DNA of 64,000 nt from Anaerolineales bacterium (GCA_015075185.1 JABTUW010000007.1:1-64000), one strand, 5' to 3'. Shown: positions 25,205-36,180, counted from the stretch's first letter. A program made the numbers and translations. The notes: generated from the sequence alone by a model not told the origin.

Positions 25205-28136
25205 GCGAGCAAGGCCAGATTGACTGGGCGGCCATCGCCCGCCTGAGCGGCTGCACCGAGGTCCAGGCCCAGATGGAGCTGATGGCCGTTGGGGCCGTGT
25301 TTCGAGATCCGGAAAGCGGTGCTGGCAAACTCGAGAAGCGTACCTATCGGGCAACGTCCGGGCCAAACTGCGGGCGGCGCAAGAATCGGCCCGGCTCAAC
25401 CCGTTTTTTGAAAGCAACGTTGAGGCTCTGAAAAAGGTCCAACCGGAAGACCTTAAGCCCGGCGAAATCTACGCCCCACTGGGAGCGGGCTGGATCCCAC
25501 CGGAGGATGTGCGGGCGTTTGCAGCCGAGCGCCTGGGCCTCGACGTTAATGTGGACTATGTCCCTCAGTTGGCCAGGTGGCTGGTGCAACCGGCCCCGCG
25601 CTTTAAGCGCAGCCGGCAGCAGCGAGCGGCGGCCAACAAGCAGTGGGGCACGCGGTACGCCGAAGCAATCGACCTATTGGACCGGACCTTAAACGGCCGG
25701 GAGACGACCATTAAAAACGGGGATCGGGTGAATGAGGATGAAACTTATGCGGCCCGGGATAAGCAGCAAAAAATGCAGGAGGCCTTCGCCCAGTGGTTGT
25801 GGGCTGACCCGGCCCGGGCCAGGCGGCTGGCCGGCCTTTACAACGAGCAATTTAACAATAGCGTGCGCCGCCGGTATGACGGCTCGCACCTGGGGCAGTT
25901 GTCGGGCCAGAACCCGGCGATTACGTTGCAGCCGCACCAGAAGGACGCGATCTGGCGCGGGCTGCGTAGCCTTCATAACGTCTTTCTGATTCACGCCACC
26001 GGCGCCGGCAAAACATTTTCTATGGCCGGGATCACGGAAGAGATGCGGCGATTGGGGCTGCGGCAGCGGATTGTGCATGTGGTGCCTAATCATCGCCCGG
26101 CGGAACACATCGCCGATTACCGGCGCCTCTATCCGCAGGCCAGGCTGATGATGGTCACTTCCAAGGAGTTGAGTCCGGCCCAGCGGGCGGAAACCATGGC
26201 CAGGTTGGCCAACTTCGACGGCAGCGCCATCATTATGAGCCACTCAGCTATGGAGGCGATCCCGATGAGCCGGGCGACCGAGGCGACTTTTATCCGCCGG
26301 CAGATCGCCGAGTATGACGAAACGCTCAACCGCCTGCCGGCCCGGGCGACCAGGAAGCGGAAGGAGCTGGAACGGGCCAGGGACAGGCAGCAGCAGAAAT
26401 TAGAGCGGCTGCTTGAGCAAACGGGGAGTCCGGAAGGGCCAACCTGGGAAAGCCTGGGGATCGATCATATGTTTATCGATGAAGCGCACAGGTATAAGAA
26501 TTTGGAATTTGCGACGCGACACCAAAATTTGTCCGGGATCAATCCGGCCGGCAGCGCCCGCGCCCGCGATTTCTACATGAAAGCCTTGTATACCCAGCAA
26601 CGCTGCAGCCAGTGCGGGCGGTTCATCGGCGACGGCATGTTTTGCCAGGTCTGCAATCGCACGGAAGAGCGGCCGGGTGGCGTGTACCCGGCCACGGCTA
26701 CCCCGGTCGACAATAGTATTGCCGAACTGTATACCTGGCAGCGTATTCTGCAGCCTGGGCGGCTGAAAGAGATGGGCCTGGAGCATTTCGATGCCTGGGC
26801 CAAACAGTTTGGCGAGGCGGTGACCTCATTTGAGTTGAGCCCGGTTGGGAACACCTACCGGGAGACGACCCGGTTCTCCAAGTTTGCCAACGTGCCTGAC
26901 CTCGCCACCGTCTTCGGTGAAGTGGCCGATGTTCAGCTCGACCCAGAGGCGCTCAAGCTGCCGCTGCCTGAACTGGCCGGGGGGCAAACGCGAACCGTTG
27001 TCTCGCCTATGAGCGAACAGCAGCGGGTGTATATGCGTCTGTGCGAAGAGCGGGCCGAGAAGGTCCGGGTCCGGCTGGTATCGCCAACGGTAGACAATTT
27101 CCTCAAAATTGCCAACGATATGCACAAGGCGGCCCTGGACTACCGGTTGATCGATCCCTCAGCTCCGGATGATCCCAACGCCAAGGCCAATCTGGCGGTC
27201 AAAGCGGTGCTGGAGCGGTACCGGGCGACCACGGGCGTTGAGTTACCGGGGGTCAAGGGCAGACACAATTTGACCCAGGTTGTTTTCCTTGATACCTCCA
27301 CGCCTAAAAGCAGTTTCAACCTGTACGAGGACATGAAACAGAAGTTGGTCAAAGGCGGCATCCCGGCCGAGGAGATTGCCTTTATCCACGATGCCCCTGA
27401 CGCGACGCAAAAAGCCCTCCTGTTCAACCAAATGAACCAAGGCCAGGTGCGGGTCCTACTTGCCTCGACCGGCATGGCCGGGGAGGGCGCTAACTTTCAG
27501 CGCCTCCTTGCGGCCCTCCACCATCTGGATACACCGTGGACGCCCGCTCGTATCCGGCAACGGGAGGGCAGGATCCTCCGCCAGGGTAATCTCAATGCGG
27601 CCGTTGAAGTTTGTCGCTACGTGACCGAGGGCAGTTCCGATGCCTATCGCTGGCAAACCGTCGAGCGTAAAGCGCTGTCGTCGGACCAGATCCTCAGTGG
27701 TCAAATCGCGACCCGGTCCACCGAGGATATTGACGCCGTTCACTTCGATTACGGGGTGGTCAAGGCCCTGGCCTCGAATAACCCGGTTGTGATGGAACGG
27801 GTCAGATTGCAAACGGAGTTGCAGCGGTACCAGGCCTTGCAGCGGGTCTATCAAAGTCGGCGCTTCGAGACGCAGCAAGCCCTGGACATCGCGCAGCAGG
27901 AGCTGGCGTCGCTGCGCCAGAACGACCCGGCCAGCGAGCGAATCCCGGAGCTAACCGAGGAGATCGCCCAGCACCGGGCGACCCTCCGGCAGCCGTTTGA
28001 GTACGAGCAGAAGATTGTCGAGGTGCAGGCAGCGCTGGGCCAGGTTGAGCTGGAAATCGCCCGGTTGAACCGGCCCGTCCGGCGGAAAAGAGGCGGCCTG
28101 ATCGCCCGCTTATTCGGAATTGGAGGCCGGGCGTGA
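25190..28136 (+). CDS. Large SNF2/DarB-type helicase of mobile elements, one frameshift
   Basis: The last 875 codons (25509-28136) are intact. The conserved opening SEQGQIDWAAIARLSG and AVFRDPESG lie in another frame from about 25190, and the frames join near 25346 at YLSGNVRAKLRAAQ. Motif I is IHATGAGKTFSM, motif II MFIDEAHRYKN, motif VI RQREGRILRQGN. A CSQC...CQVC zinc ribbon is inserted between motifs II and III, and a coiled coil ends the protein. Such proteins are found on phages and conjugative elements, where relatives act in anti-restriction or DNA processing. The usual N-terminal methylase-like region is absent. The stop overlaps the next start (GTGA). Confidence 0.8.
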
Positions 28137-28663
28137 GCTGCGAAAGGAATTCTATGCAGGTTGCCGAGGGGGCGAGCAAGAGCGGCATTTCCAAAACTGC
28201 CAGTAAGAGCGCGGCGGCAACCGGCGCGGCTCAGGGAAAAGAAGGCGGAAAAGGGAAAATTGATCCCCAGGCCAGAGCCCAAAAGAGGGCTTTGACCGCA
28301 CAGAACGTCAAAACCTTTCACGAGGCGATCAAGCAGCAACGGAGAGTCTCGGTATATTACCGTCCGGTCAGTGGCAAGATGCGGAAGTATGGCAATATTG
28401 TGCCGATTGACGTCAAAGGTGGGTCATCGCCGCAAACTAAACGTACCCGGTATATATGGGCCTTTTCCGAGAAGTCAAGCCATCCGTTATGCATGCGTTT
28501 GAACCGGGTGGTGAAAGTTGAAAAAGGCGACGAGTCCTTTGAGCCCAAGATTATAGCGAAGCGTTGGAAAGGCAAAAAGGTGGCATGGAATCTGCCCAGG
28601 GACCCGGAGGCGGGCTGGAATGGACGGCAACCAGGAAAAACCGTAGGACAGCAGGAGTCATGA
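28133..28663 (+). CDS. MSCE-leader protein with WYL-like domain
   Basis: 176 aa starting at a GTG that overlaps the helicase stop. The leader is M-S-C-E-R-N-S.., then AEGASKSGISKTASKSA. Residues about 60-140 (AIKQQRRVSVYYRP, GNIVPIDVK, RYIWAFSE, MRLNRVVKVE) look like a short WYL-type beta-barrel, a domain that binds nucleic acid or nucleotides in regulators. The C-terminus is basic. It has no membrane segment. Confidence 0.55.
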   Translation: MSCERNSMQVAEGASKSGISKTASKSAAATGAAQGKEGGKGKIDPQARAQKRALTAQNVKTFHEAIKQQRRVSVYYRPVSGKMRKYGNIVPIDVKGGSSPQTKRTRYIWAFSEKSSHPLCMRLNRVVKVEKGDESFEPKIIAKRWKGKKVAWNLPRDPEAGWNGRQPGKTVGQQES

Positions 28664-28664
28664 G

Positions 28665-29579
28665 ATGTCGTGTGAGAAAAACGGCAACTAAGCAGCCGAG
28701 GCCGGCGCATCGGCTGGTATCCCCAAAACCAGCAGTAAATTGAGCAATGTCACCGGGGCCATCCTGAGCCGGGTGCGGCAGGTGGGGGATAGCGCCCTGG
28801 CTGCCCGGATAGACACGGCCATTGACTACGGCGGCCGGATGATGGCTCCGGCCGCCGCCCTGGCCACGGGCACATTCAGGGTAGCTGGCGCCTCGGAGAC
28901 GAAAAAATTAGCCGGGGTCGAGGGCGGCGCGGCGCTCGGGTACATGATCCAGAAAGACAAGCCTCCAGGGGTCAGGCGAGCGGTCGGCAACATCCCTATG
29001 GGCGGGATCCGAACCGCAGCCAACGCCATTCCCTATGTGGGAACGGCGCTGAAAGTCGTCAAAAAAGTCGAACTGGTCACCAGCCTGGCCGGGGATTTAG
29101 CCGGGTTCGCCAGCCGGCAAGAGGACGTGGGCCAGGTGATGCAGGACAAACGAACCCTGTTCTTTTTCAAGTCCCAAGTGCCGGTGACGCTCTGGAAGTC
29201 GAGCCTGACCGGGCTGATCAACCGGCAGGACGTGGTCGGTACCAGCCGGTTCAGCGGCAAGAATATCGCTTCGAGCGAGGGTGTGATGTTTCGGACCGGG
29301 GGTAAGACCTGGCACCGGGGCACGACGGTGGTCAACATGCCGGGCGGGCAGCGGACCATGACTCACTTGCAAGGGTTGAGCATGCCCAGCTCCCATTACT
29401 ACTTCGACCGGCCGATCTCCGATGAGAATGCGGTAGGGGTGGCGGCTGGGAAGGTCAAGCCGGAGAGTGTCCAGGGCTATGTAGGCCAGGTCAGCTCATT
29501 GGAGGCGCTCTGCCCTGCCTGGGCCCAGACCAAACATTCGCTGCTCCGGACCCGGCTGTACTGGCCGCCGGGTGGCTGA
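28665..29579 (+). pseudogene. MSCE-leader protein with module A, in-frame stop at codon 9
   Basis: ATG at 28665 starts M-S-C-E-K-N-G-N, then TAA at 28689, then the same frame continues AAEAGASAGIPKTSSKLSNV and stays open to 29579. The TAA takes the place of the lysine seen in sister leaders, so a point mutation or error is likely. The body has Ala/Gly-rich hydrophobic stretches and ends in module A: TWHRGTTVV, RTMTHLQGL, MPSSHYYFDRPISDEN, and a PAWAQTK tail, shared with the genes at 40474, 41757 and 42730. Expression could still start at the TTG at 28740. Confidence 0.5.
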
Positions 29580-29591
29580 TCGTGAGGCAGC

Positions 29592-30200
29592 GTGAGCTGT
29601 GAGAAAAATCCGAACCGGGCCGGTCAAGCGGGTAGCAAAGCGGGTATTTCTGGCCCGACGGCCAGGGCGGCCTTTTACGCCGGGGTCGGCTTGGCCACAG
29701 CCGGGATTGTCGCTACGTCTTATGGCTTATGGTGGGGCCGGTCCAACCGAGCTTACCAACAGGGCGTGAGCGAGATGGTTAGCAAAATCCAGAAGGGGGC
29801 TGGCCTGGCCGAGGCGGCGCTGGGGGCCAAAACGCCGGCTGAGAAACGACAGGAAATTTTGAATGAGGCATCCTATAAGGTGGTTGAGGCATGGATGCAA
29901 ATCAAGAAGATGAAAGATAAAGACCCCCTGAAAGGCCAACTGGCCCATTTTGCAGCCGACGTTATGGGCGCGATGGAAGATGCGGAAGGCATCCTCAATC
30001 GACCTGGGAATGTGGTCGACCTGGATCGGATTCGGAAGGTTTTTCGGAGCAGCCGGATGGTCTTTCTGTTACCGCGGCGGGGCCGGAGGAACCGCTGGCG
30101 CACACCCTTGCTCCTCGGCGGCGCAGCCGGTTTGGCGGCGGCCGGGGTGGCGGAATTGGCCTGGCGGCAGCGGGCCAGGCGAAAACTCGAAGAGAGGTAA
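29592..30200 (+). CDS. MSCE-leader membrane protein
   Basis: 202 aa from GTG at 29592. Leader M-S-C-E-K-N-P-N-R, then GSKAGISGPTARAAFYAG, running directly into a membrane segment (VGLATAGIVATSYGLWWG). A helical middle part (EKRQEILNEASYKVVEAWMQ) is followed by a second membrane segment near residues 172-190 between basic residues. It contains none of the shared modules A-C. It lies 12 bases after the previous gene. Confidence 0.6.
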   Translation: MSCEKNPNRAGQAGSKAGISGPTARAAFYAGVGLATAGIVATSYGLWWGRSNRAYQQGVSEMVSKIQKGAGLAEAALGAKTPAEKRQEILNEASYKVVEAWMQIKKMKDKDPLKGQLAHFAADVMGAMEDAEGILNRPGNVVDLDRIRKVFRSSRMVFLLPRRGRRNRWRTPLLLGGAAGLAAAGVAELAWRQRARRKLEER

Positions 30201-30255
30201 ACAACCACTATTTTTTGTGGCCCTAATTTTCGGCTATAGAAAGGGGAAACTTGTG

Positions 30256-32400
30256 ATGACAACCTATGATGCCCAGCACATCAAGCGCCTGGAGGGGTTG
30301 GAGGCCATTCGCCGGCTACCCGGCATGTACATTGGTAATAATTCACTGTGGGGCATGCATCACCTGTTGATGGAGCCGATTGACAATGCCGTGGACGAAA
30401 TTCTCAACGGCCATGGCAACACCATCCGGGTGACTCTGCACGCCGACGGCTCGGCCAGCGTGCAGGACAATGCTCGTGGGATTCCGGTGGCTTATAAAAC
30501 TGACGCCAAAATGTCGGCCCTGACCGAAGTCCTGACGGTGCTGCATGCCGGGGGTAAATTCCGCAGTGAAGGCGAACAAGATGCCTATCTCAGCGGCTCG
30601 GGCGGGCTGCACGGCATTGGGGTGAAGGCGACGAATGCCTTTTCCGAGTGGCTGGTGGTCGAGGTACGGCGCCATGGGGTTATCTTTCGTCAGCGCTTCG
30701 AGGCCGGTGGCCGGCCGGTGACCGGCGTGGAGATCGTCGAACCGGGCAGCGGGCAAGTCGTGGGTGAGATCGACGCCGGCACGGACCTGGTCCTGGCTAA
30801 AGAGCTGCTGACCGGACTAAAAGTGAACGGCCGGGCCATGCCGGTTCAGAGTGACTCCAACCTGGGGACGGGCACAACCATTCACTTCCGGCCCCACCGG
30901 CCCTGGTTTGACCCGGAGATGGACTGGCCGCAGCCGGATAAAAACGTACCCTGGGAGTTCAACCGGCTGGCCACCCGGCTCGAGCAGGTCGCCCACCTGC
31001 ATCCGGGCGTGCGTATCGAGCTGAGAGACGAGCGCGGCCCCAAGAAGGAGCACCAGAAAAGGGTCTTTCACTCCCAAAAGGGCCTGCTTGACTACATCGC
31101 ATCCTTGACCGAAGGGCTGGAGACCCTGCACAAACCCATCCACTTCAAAGGCAGCAATGAGGATAGCTCGATCACCATCGAGGTGGTCATGCAGTACGCC
31201 GGCGACGAGACGACCCTCTACGCCTTTGTGAACTCGATTCCAACACCCCTGGGCGGCACGGCGGTGAGCGGCTTCCAGGCCGGGCTAACCAAGGCGGTCA
31301 ACCAGTTCGGCGCGGACAAAAAGCTGCTCAAAGACGGCAATGTCCGGGGCGATGACCTGCTGCTGGGGCTGACCGCCATCGTCAACGTGACCATGACCAA
31401 AACGCCCCAGTTCTCCAGCCAGACCAAGGAATCACTGACCACCTCCGAGGCCCAGGGGGTAGCCACCTCGGTCACCTACGAGCATCTGCTGGCCTACCTG
31501 AACAAAAACATCCCGGCCGGCAAGGTCATTGTCAACCAGGCGAAGGCAGCGGCCCAGGGCCGGGAGGCGGCCAAGGCGGCCCGGCAGCTCGTCATCCGCA
31601 AGTCGGCCCTGGAGGTTAGCGAACTGCCAGGCAAGCTGGCCGATGTGGCCCGGGGCCTGCCGGTCGAGCAGACCATACTCTTCATCGTTGAGGGTGACAG
31701 CGCCGGCGGCAGTTGCAAGCAGGGCCGGGACCGGCGACATCATGCCATCCTGCCCATCCGGGGCAAGACGCTCAACATCGAGCGGGCCAACCTGACCAAA
31801 ATTCTGAATAACGCCGAGATCAAGGCCATTATCTCGGCCATCGGGGCCGGCATGGGCGCCGACTTCAACCTGGACAACATGCGGTACGGCGGGGTGGGAA
31901 TATTGACGGACTCGGATGTTGATGGCTTTCACATCCGCACCTTGCTGCATACGCTGTTCTGGCGCTATATGCGGCCGATGGTCCTGGCCGGCCGGTTGTA
32001 CATCGCGGTGGCCCCGCTGTACCAACTGCGCCGAGGCAAGGAGATGCGCTACGCCTACTTCGACGAGGAGCGAGATGACATCCTGGCCCGGTGGGGCGAT
32101 AAGGAGGGGGTTACGATCCAGCGCTACAAGGGGTTGGGCGAGATGAACCCGGAGCAACTGCGCGAAACGGTCTTCGCCCTGGAAGACCAGGCGCCAAACC
32201 CGGTGCTCAACCGGCACATGCTGCGGGTGACAGTGGATGATGTGCCGGGAGCCGGACACTTGATGTCTACCGTGATGGGGGCTGCCGTCAAGCCCCGTAA
32301 AGCCTGGCTGCTCAGGCGCTGGGCGGGCGAGACGGCCGGGTGGGATGCGGACAAAGAAAATGGAACTGGCCTACAAGGAGAGACAGATGACGACGCTTGA
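30256..32400 (+). CDS. Type IIA topoisomerase subunit B (GyrB/ParE-like)
   Basis: 714 aa from ATG 30256. The ATPase part shows EPIDNAVDEIL, DNARGIPV and GGLHGIGVKATNAFSEW. The TOPRIM part shows VEGDSAGGS near residue 478 and TDSDVDGFH near 551, with RYKGLGEMNP near the end. Type IIA topoisomerases pass one duplex through another using ATP; the B subunit holds ATP and the metal ions. It is co-transcribed with the A subunit 195 bases later. A private topoisomerase pair within a transfer region is unusual and could relieve supercoiling during element replication or transfer. Divergence (DNAR for the usual DNGR) suggests it is not the housekeeping gyrase. Confidence 0.88.
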   Translation: MTTYDAQHIKRLEGLEAIRRLPGMYIGNNSLWGMHHLLMEPIDNAVDEILNGHGNTIRVTLHADGSASVQDNARGIPVAYKTDAKMSALTEVLTVLHAGGKFRSEGEQDAYLSGSGGLHGIGVKATNAFSEWLVVEVRRHGVIFRQRFEAGGRPVTGVEIVEPGSGQVVGEIDAGTDLVLAKELLTGLKVNGRAMPVQSDSNLGTGTTIHFRPHRPWFDPEMDWPQPDKNVPWEFNRLATRLEQVAHLHPGVRIELRDERGPKKEHQKRVFHSQKGLLDYIASLTEGLETLHKPIHFKGSNEDSSITIEVVMQYAGDETTLYAFVNSIPTPLGGTAVSGFQAGLTKAVNQFGADKKLLKDGNVRGDDLLLGLTAIVNVTMTKTPQFSSQTKESLTTSEAQGVATSVTYEHLLAYLNKNIPAGKVIVNQAKAAAQGREAAKAARQLVIRKSALEVSELPGKLADVARGLPVEQTILFIVEGDSAGGSCKQGRDRRHHAILPIRGKTLNIERANLTKILNNAEIKAIISAIGAGMGADFNLDNMRYGGVGILTDSDVDGFHIRTLLHTLFWRYMRPMVLAGRLYIAVAPLYQLRRGKEMRYAYFDEERDDILARWGDKEGVTIQRYKGLGEMNPEQLRETVFALEDQAPNPVLNRHMLRVTVDDVPGAGHLMSTVMGAAVKPRKAWLLRRWAGETAGWDADKENGTGLQGETDDDA

Positions 32401-32614
32401 ACAACTCGAAACAGCGCGGACGGCCGTGCAAGCGGCCCAGGTCGAAATGCGCCACTGGTTTCACGACGAAGAATGTGACTACGACGAGGAACGTCCGGAG
32501 GAAACCTGCACCTGCGGCCTGGCCCTGGTGCAGACCCATTTGAAAGCAGCCGCGGCGGCGCTCCAAGCGCTAATAACGACGGAAGGAAACAACCATGGCT
32601 CAACGAACGATTGA
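32387..32614 (+). CDS. Small cysteine-containing protein between topoisomerase genes
   Basis: 75 aa from ATG 32387 (AAGGAGAGACAG just upstream), overlapping the end of the B subunit and the start of the A subunit. Helical N- and C-terminal parts enclose EECDYDEERPEETCTCG, which could bind a metal ion. Function unknown. The overlaps show it belongs to the topoisomerase operon. Confidence 0.6.
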   Translation: MTTLEQLETARTAVQAAQVEMRHWFHDEECDYDEERPEETCTCGLALVQTHLKAAAAALQALITTEGNNHGSTND

Positions 32615-35047
32615 CCTGGCAACCGACCTGGAGCAAGCCTATTACGAGTACGCGGTGGAGGTCATCACCGACCGGGCCCTGCCGCGTGTGGAGGACGGCC
32701 TGCTGCCGGTCCAGCGCCGCATCCTGTATGCCATGCATGACATGGGCCTGCATGCCGGCAAGCCTTACAAAAAGAGCGCCCGCGTCGTCGGCGAGGTGCT
32801 GGGCAAATACCATCCCCACGGCGACAGCTCTGTTTACGGCGCGCTGGTCCGGCTGGCCCAGGACTTCTCTTTGCGCATGCCCCTGGTCGACGGTCAGGGC
32901 AATTTCGGCTCCATTGACGGTGACGCGCCGGCGGCTATGCGCTATACCGAGGCCCGGCTGGCCCCCATCGCGGCCGAACTGGTGCAGGACATCGAGCGGG
33001 AAACGGTAGATTGGGTGGACAACTTCGATAGCTCGCTCCGGGAACCGGTCATCCTGCCTACGGTGCTGCCGAACTTGCTGGTTAACGGCGCGGGTGGGGT
33101 AGCGGTCGGGATGGCCACCAAGCTGCCGCCACACAACCTGGGCGAGGTCTGCCGGGCGCTGATCTACGTGGCTGAACGCTGGGCTGGCCGGGACAAGATA
33201 ACCGTCCACGAACTGCTGCGTCATATTCCCGGCCCGGACTTTCCCACGGGCGGCGTAGCCTACCGCTACCGGGTCGATCCGGCCGCCAACGGGACCGGCG
33301 AGGCAGTGGAGGACACTATCCGGGCCGCTTACGAAACCGGCCAGGGCCGGATCGTGACCCAGGCCCGCCTGGCTATCGAAAAGACGAAAGGCGGCAAGGC
33401 TGATATTGTGGTCACAGAGCTGCCCTATCTGGTCCAGAAGAGTACCGTGCTGGAGCGGATCGCCAGGGAGGTCCGTGACGGGCGGATTAGCGGGGTGACC
33501 GACCTGCGAGACGAATCGGACTATACCGGCATGCGGGTGGTCATCGAAGTGTCGCGGCTGGCCGACCCCCGGCAGGTCCTGGAGTCGCTCCTGGCCTACA
33601 CCCAGCTCCGGCAAACCTTCGGCGTCATCAGCCTGGTCCTGGTGGAAGAGGCGGGCTGGGTGGAGCCCTGCCTCTTGTCGCTGCGGGAGATGCTGGTCCA
33701 TTTTATCGCGCACCGGTTGAGGTGCATCGAGCGGCGCAGCCGTTATGAGCTGGCCCAGCGAGAGGCCCGGCTGCACCTGGTCGAGGGGCTGCTCAAGGCC
33801 TTGGGGGTGATTGACCAGGTCATTGCCGAAATCAAAAAGTCAAAAACCGCCGATACAGCCCGGCAAAACCTGGTAAAAAAGTTCAAGTTCAGCGAGGCGC
33901 AGGCCCGGTCTATCCTGGAGATGCAACTGTGCCGGCTGGCAGCCCTGGAGCAGGCCAGGCTGGAGGAGGAGCGGCAGAACTGGCGGCTCGGATTGAGGTG
34001 CTGCAGGCGCTGCTGGCCGCTGAGAGCCGGCGGCTGGCGGTGTTCATTGAGGAAACGAAGGCCCTTGAAGCGCAATATGCCACGCCTCGGCGAACCGTCA
34101 TCCTGGATGATGAAACCCAGGCCGCCGGCATGTCCACCACGACCGAAGCCGAGTTGGCTGTGCCGGAAGGGCCGCAGGTTATAGCGATCACCAACCGGGG
34201 GGTGCAGCGGGCCGATGCTAATGGCTTTAGCTACAAGGTCAAGGCCGGCCCGACGTCCAAACCGGTCGAAGCCCACCTGCTGCACCTGCCGGCCAGGCCG
34301 GAGGATACGATCCTGCTCGTATCCAACCAGGGCCGGGCCTGGCGGGGCCCCCTCGGCCGGCTCCCGGCTGAGGCGACGTTTGCCGACCTGGGTCTGGAGA
34401 AGGGCGAGGTTCTCACCGGCGGCGGTGTGCTGGCCCTCGGCTGCTACCTGGTCTTGGGAACCCGGGCGGGCAACGTCAAGCGGATAAAGATAGAAGACCT
34501 AGGGATGGCTGAGGCCTCCTGGGCAGTTATTATTGGCCTGGCCAGGCGGGATGACGAGGTACTTTTTGCGGCGGTGGTGAGCGATGAAGCTGAAGTGATG
34601 TTTTTTACCAGGGGCGGCAAGGCCATCCGCTTTGCCGCCGGTCAGGTCAATCCACAGGCCACCCCTTCGGCGCGGGGAGTAACGGGCCTTAAGTTGAGAA
34701 AAGATGACCGGCTGGTGGCCGGGGCAGCCTTTGAACCGGGCGAAGACGCCCAGGTTGTTATTGTCAGCCAGGCCGGGTTTGTTAAACGAGTGCCCCTGGC
34801 CGAGTTTCCGGTCCAGGGCCGCGGCGGGCAGGGGGTGCAGAGCCTGGAAACGACCAAAGCGACCGGTCCGGTTGCTGCTGCGGCGATAGCCGTCGGTGGG
34901 GCGCAAGCTTGTGACGTGCTCTCGGCCAAAGGACTGCGACATCGCCTACCTCTGGCCGATCTGCCGGTCGCCGACCGGCGCAAGCGGGGGGAGAAACTGG
35001 TGGATTTTGCTCCGGATGATGTAATGATGGGCGTGGTAACGCTATGA
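32595..35047 (+). pseudogene. Type IIA topoisomerase subunit A (GyrA/ParC-like), one frameshift
   Basis: About 817 codons. The breakage-reunion domain is intact: RALPRVEDGLLPVQRRILYA, GEVLGKYHPHGDSSVYGAL, and the catalytic Tyr117 in AAMRYTEARL. One base is lost near 33974 (CGGCAG), in the coiled coil that ends with LEQARLEEER. The following frame continues the same coil (AELAARIEVLQALLAAESRR) and then a beta-pinwheel tail with repeated blades (LLVSNQGRAWRG, VMFFTRGGKAIRF, VIVSQAGFVKRVP, VLSAKGLRHRLP). A single missing base could be an assembly error. The gene starts after AAGGAAACAACC. Confidence 0.82.
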
Positions 35048-35152
35048 CCATGAAATGCGGAACCAATGAGAAGAGGAAATCAACGCTGCGTGCGGAAGCA
35101 AAAATAAAGGTCCAGCTTTATTCGCCGAGCTCAAGTAGCGCTCTCCTGCGGG

Positions 35153-36044
35153 TCACACTGTTTCAGCTTTTTCCATCCGGGCGGCCAGGTCGGCTGTGGT
35201 CGGCTCGGTGTAAATCCATGACCGTGTTCAGGTCGGCGTGGCCCAAGATGGCAGCCAGACCGCGCAGGTCGTCGGGGTTAGCCGCCAGGTAGCGCGTGGC
35301 CATCGTGTGACGCAGCACATGCGGGCTGATCTCATCCGGATCCAGCCCGGCCAGATGAGCGTACTTTTCAGCAGATTGTAAATGCCGCTCCGGTCTCGCA
35401 GCGGGCCTGCTCGCCGATCCACAAGGGTCGCCCCTTTTCAACTTCGGTTGGCTGTCCAGGTAGGCCCGCAGGGCCCGCCGAACCGGGGCGGTCAGCGGTA
35501 CCCAGCGGTGAACGCCGCCCTTGCCGCGACGGACGACCACCTCCCCGCTGCGCTCGCCCAGGGTGAGATCACTGACCCGCAAGGCCAGAAGTTCCGACAC
35601 CCGCAGACCGGTCCCCAACAAAAGTTCGACAATAGCCACGTCGCGCGGTTCGCCGGCCTGGTTGACCTGGCGCAGCAGCCGGCGCACATAGACTTCGTCC
35701 AGGGCCTTGGGCCGGCGCGCCGGCAAAGGCAGGCCGGAGATGGAAACGGTTGGATCGCTTCGAGCCATATCCTCGGCCACCGCCCAGGCGAAATATTGGG
35801 ACAGGGCGGTCAGGCGGGTGTTGATGGTCGCCGGCGCCGCATTTTCAACGGTTTGCTGGCGTGTCTTCCAGTCGGCTACGTCGCGGGGGATGATAGCCGC
35901 CGGGTCGAAGGCCTGGCCATAGGTCTGTTCGGACCAACGTACAAAATGGGCCAGGGCACGCCGATAACCGGCAATCGTTGCCTGGCTCTTGCCCTGGCGC
36001 TCCAGCTCGGCCAGCCAATGGTCGATAGACGGGTGAAAGTTCAT
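35153..36044 (-). pseudogene. Tyrosine recombinase (integrase), frameshifted
   Basis: The N-terminal SAM-like domain (INHWLAELERQGKSQATIAG-type start) is followed by the catalytic domain: Arg in GTGLRVSELLAL, His-x-x-Arg in SPHVLRHTMATRYL, and LGHADLNT. The frame ends in a non-homologous tail, but the adjacent frame reads IYTEPTTADLAARMEKAETV, containing the nucleophile Tyr, and stops at 35153. A second pair of shifts affects about 25 residues near 35350-35420 (RRAGPLRDRSGIYNLLK in the other frame). If the shifts are errors this is a full XerC/D-type enzyme of about 300 aa. It is transcribed away from an adjacent palindrome (36143-36180). Confidence 0.8.
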
Positions 36045-36079
36045 GGTGAAACTGCTCCCGATAAAGATCGCAAAAAATT

Positions 36080-36093
36080 TATGTTGTCAATTT
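36080..36093. repeat. Extra half-site of the recombinase-region palindrome
   Basis: TATGTTGTCAATTT differs by one base from the right arm of the palindrome at 36166-36179. It lies in the integrase leader and could be an accessory binding arm. Confidence 0.45.
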
Positions 36094-36124
36094 TTCCGGC
36101 GTTAGGGGCCGGAAACGTGTCCCT

Positions 36125-36153
36125 ATTGTACGCTAAAAAGGTTAAATTGTCAA
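36125..36153 (-). promoter_or_regulatory. Promoter of the integrase gene
   Basis: On -: TTGACA (36153-36148), exactly 17 bases, TACAAT (36130-36125), a near-consensus sigma-70 promoter. Its -35 box lies in the left arm of the palindrome. Confidence 0.75.
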
Positions 36154-36180
36154 CATATTTGAGATTATGTTGACAATTTA
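36143..36180. promoter_or_regulatory. loxP-like palindrome / operator beside the integrase
   Basis: Two perfect 15-base inverted arms (TAAATTGTCAACATA and its complement) flank an asymmetric 8-base spacer TTTGAGAT (36158-36165). Arm-spacer-arm size (15-8-15) resembles tyrosine-recombinase core sites such as loxP (13-8-13). Each arm also contains a TTGACA box facing outward, so a protein bound here would cover both divergent promoters. Confidence 0.6.

Noticed and set aside
24604..25431. 275-codon frame on + overlapping three genes
   Set aside because: It joins an out-of-frame reading of the zinc-finger gene, the MSCE leader and part of the helicase; only the leader and the helicase opening were kept.
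32124..33776. 550-codon frame on - across the topoisomerase genes
   Set aside because: Both strands of GC-rich DNA are open; the + strand encodes unmistakable topoisomerase motifs.
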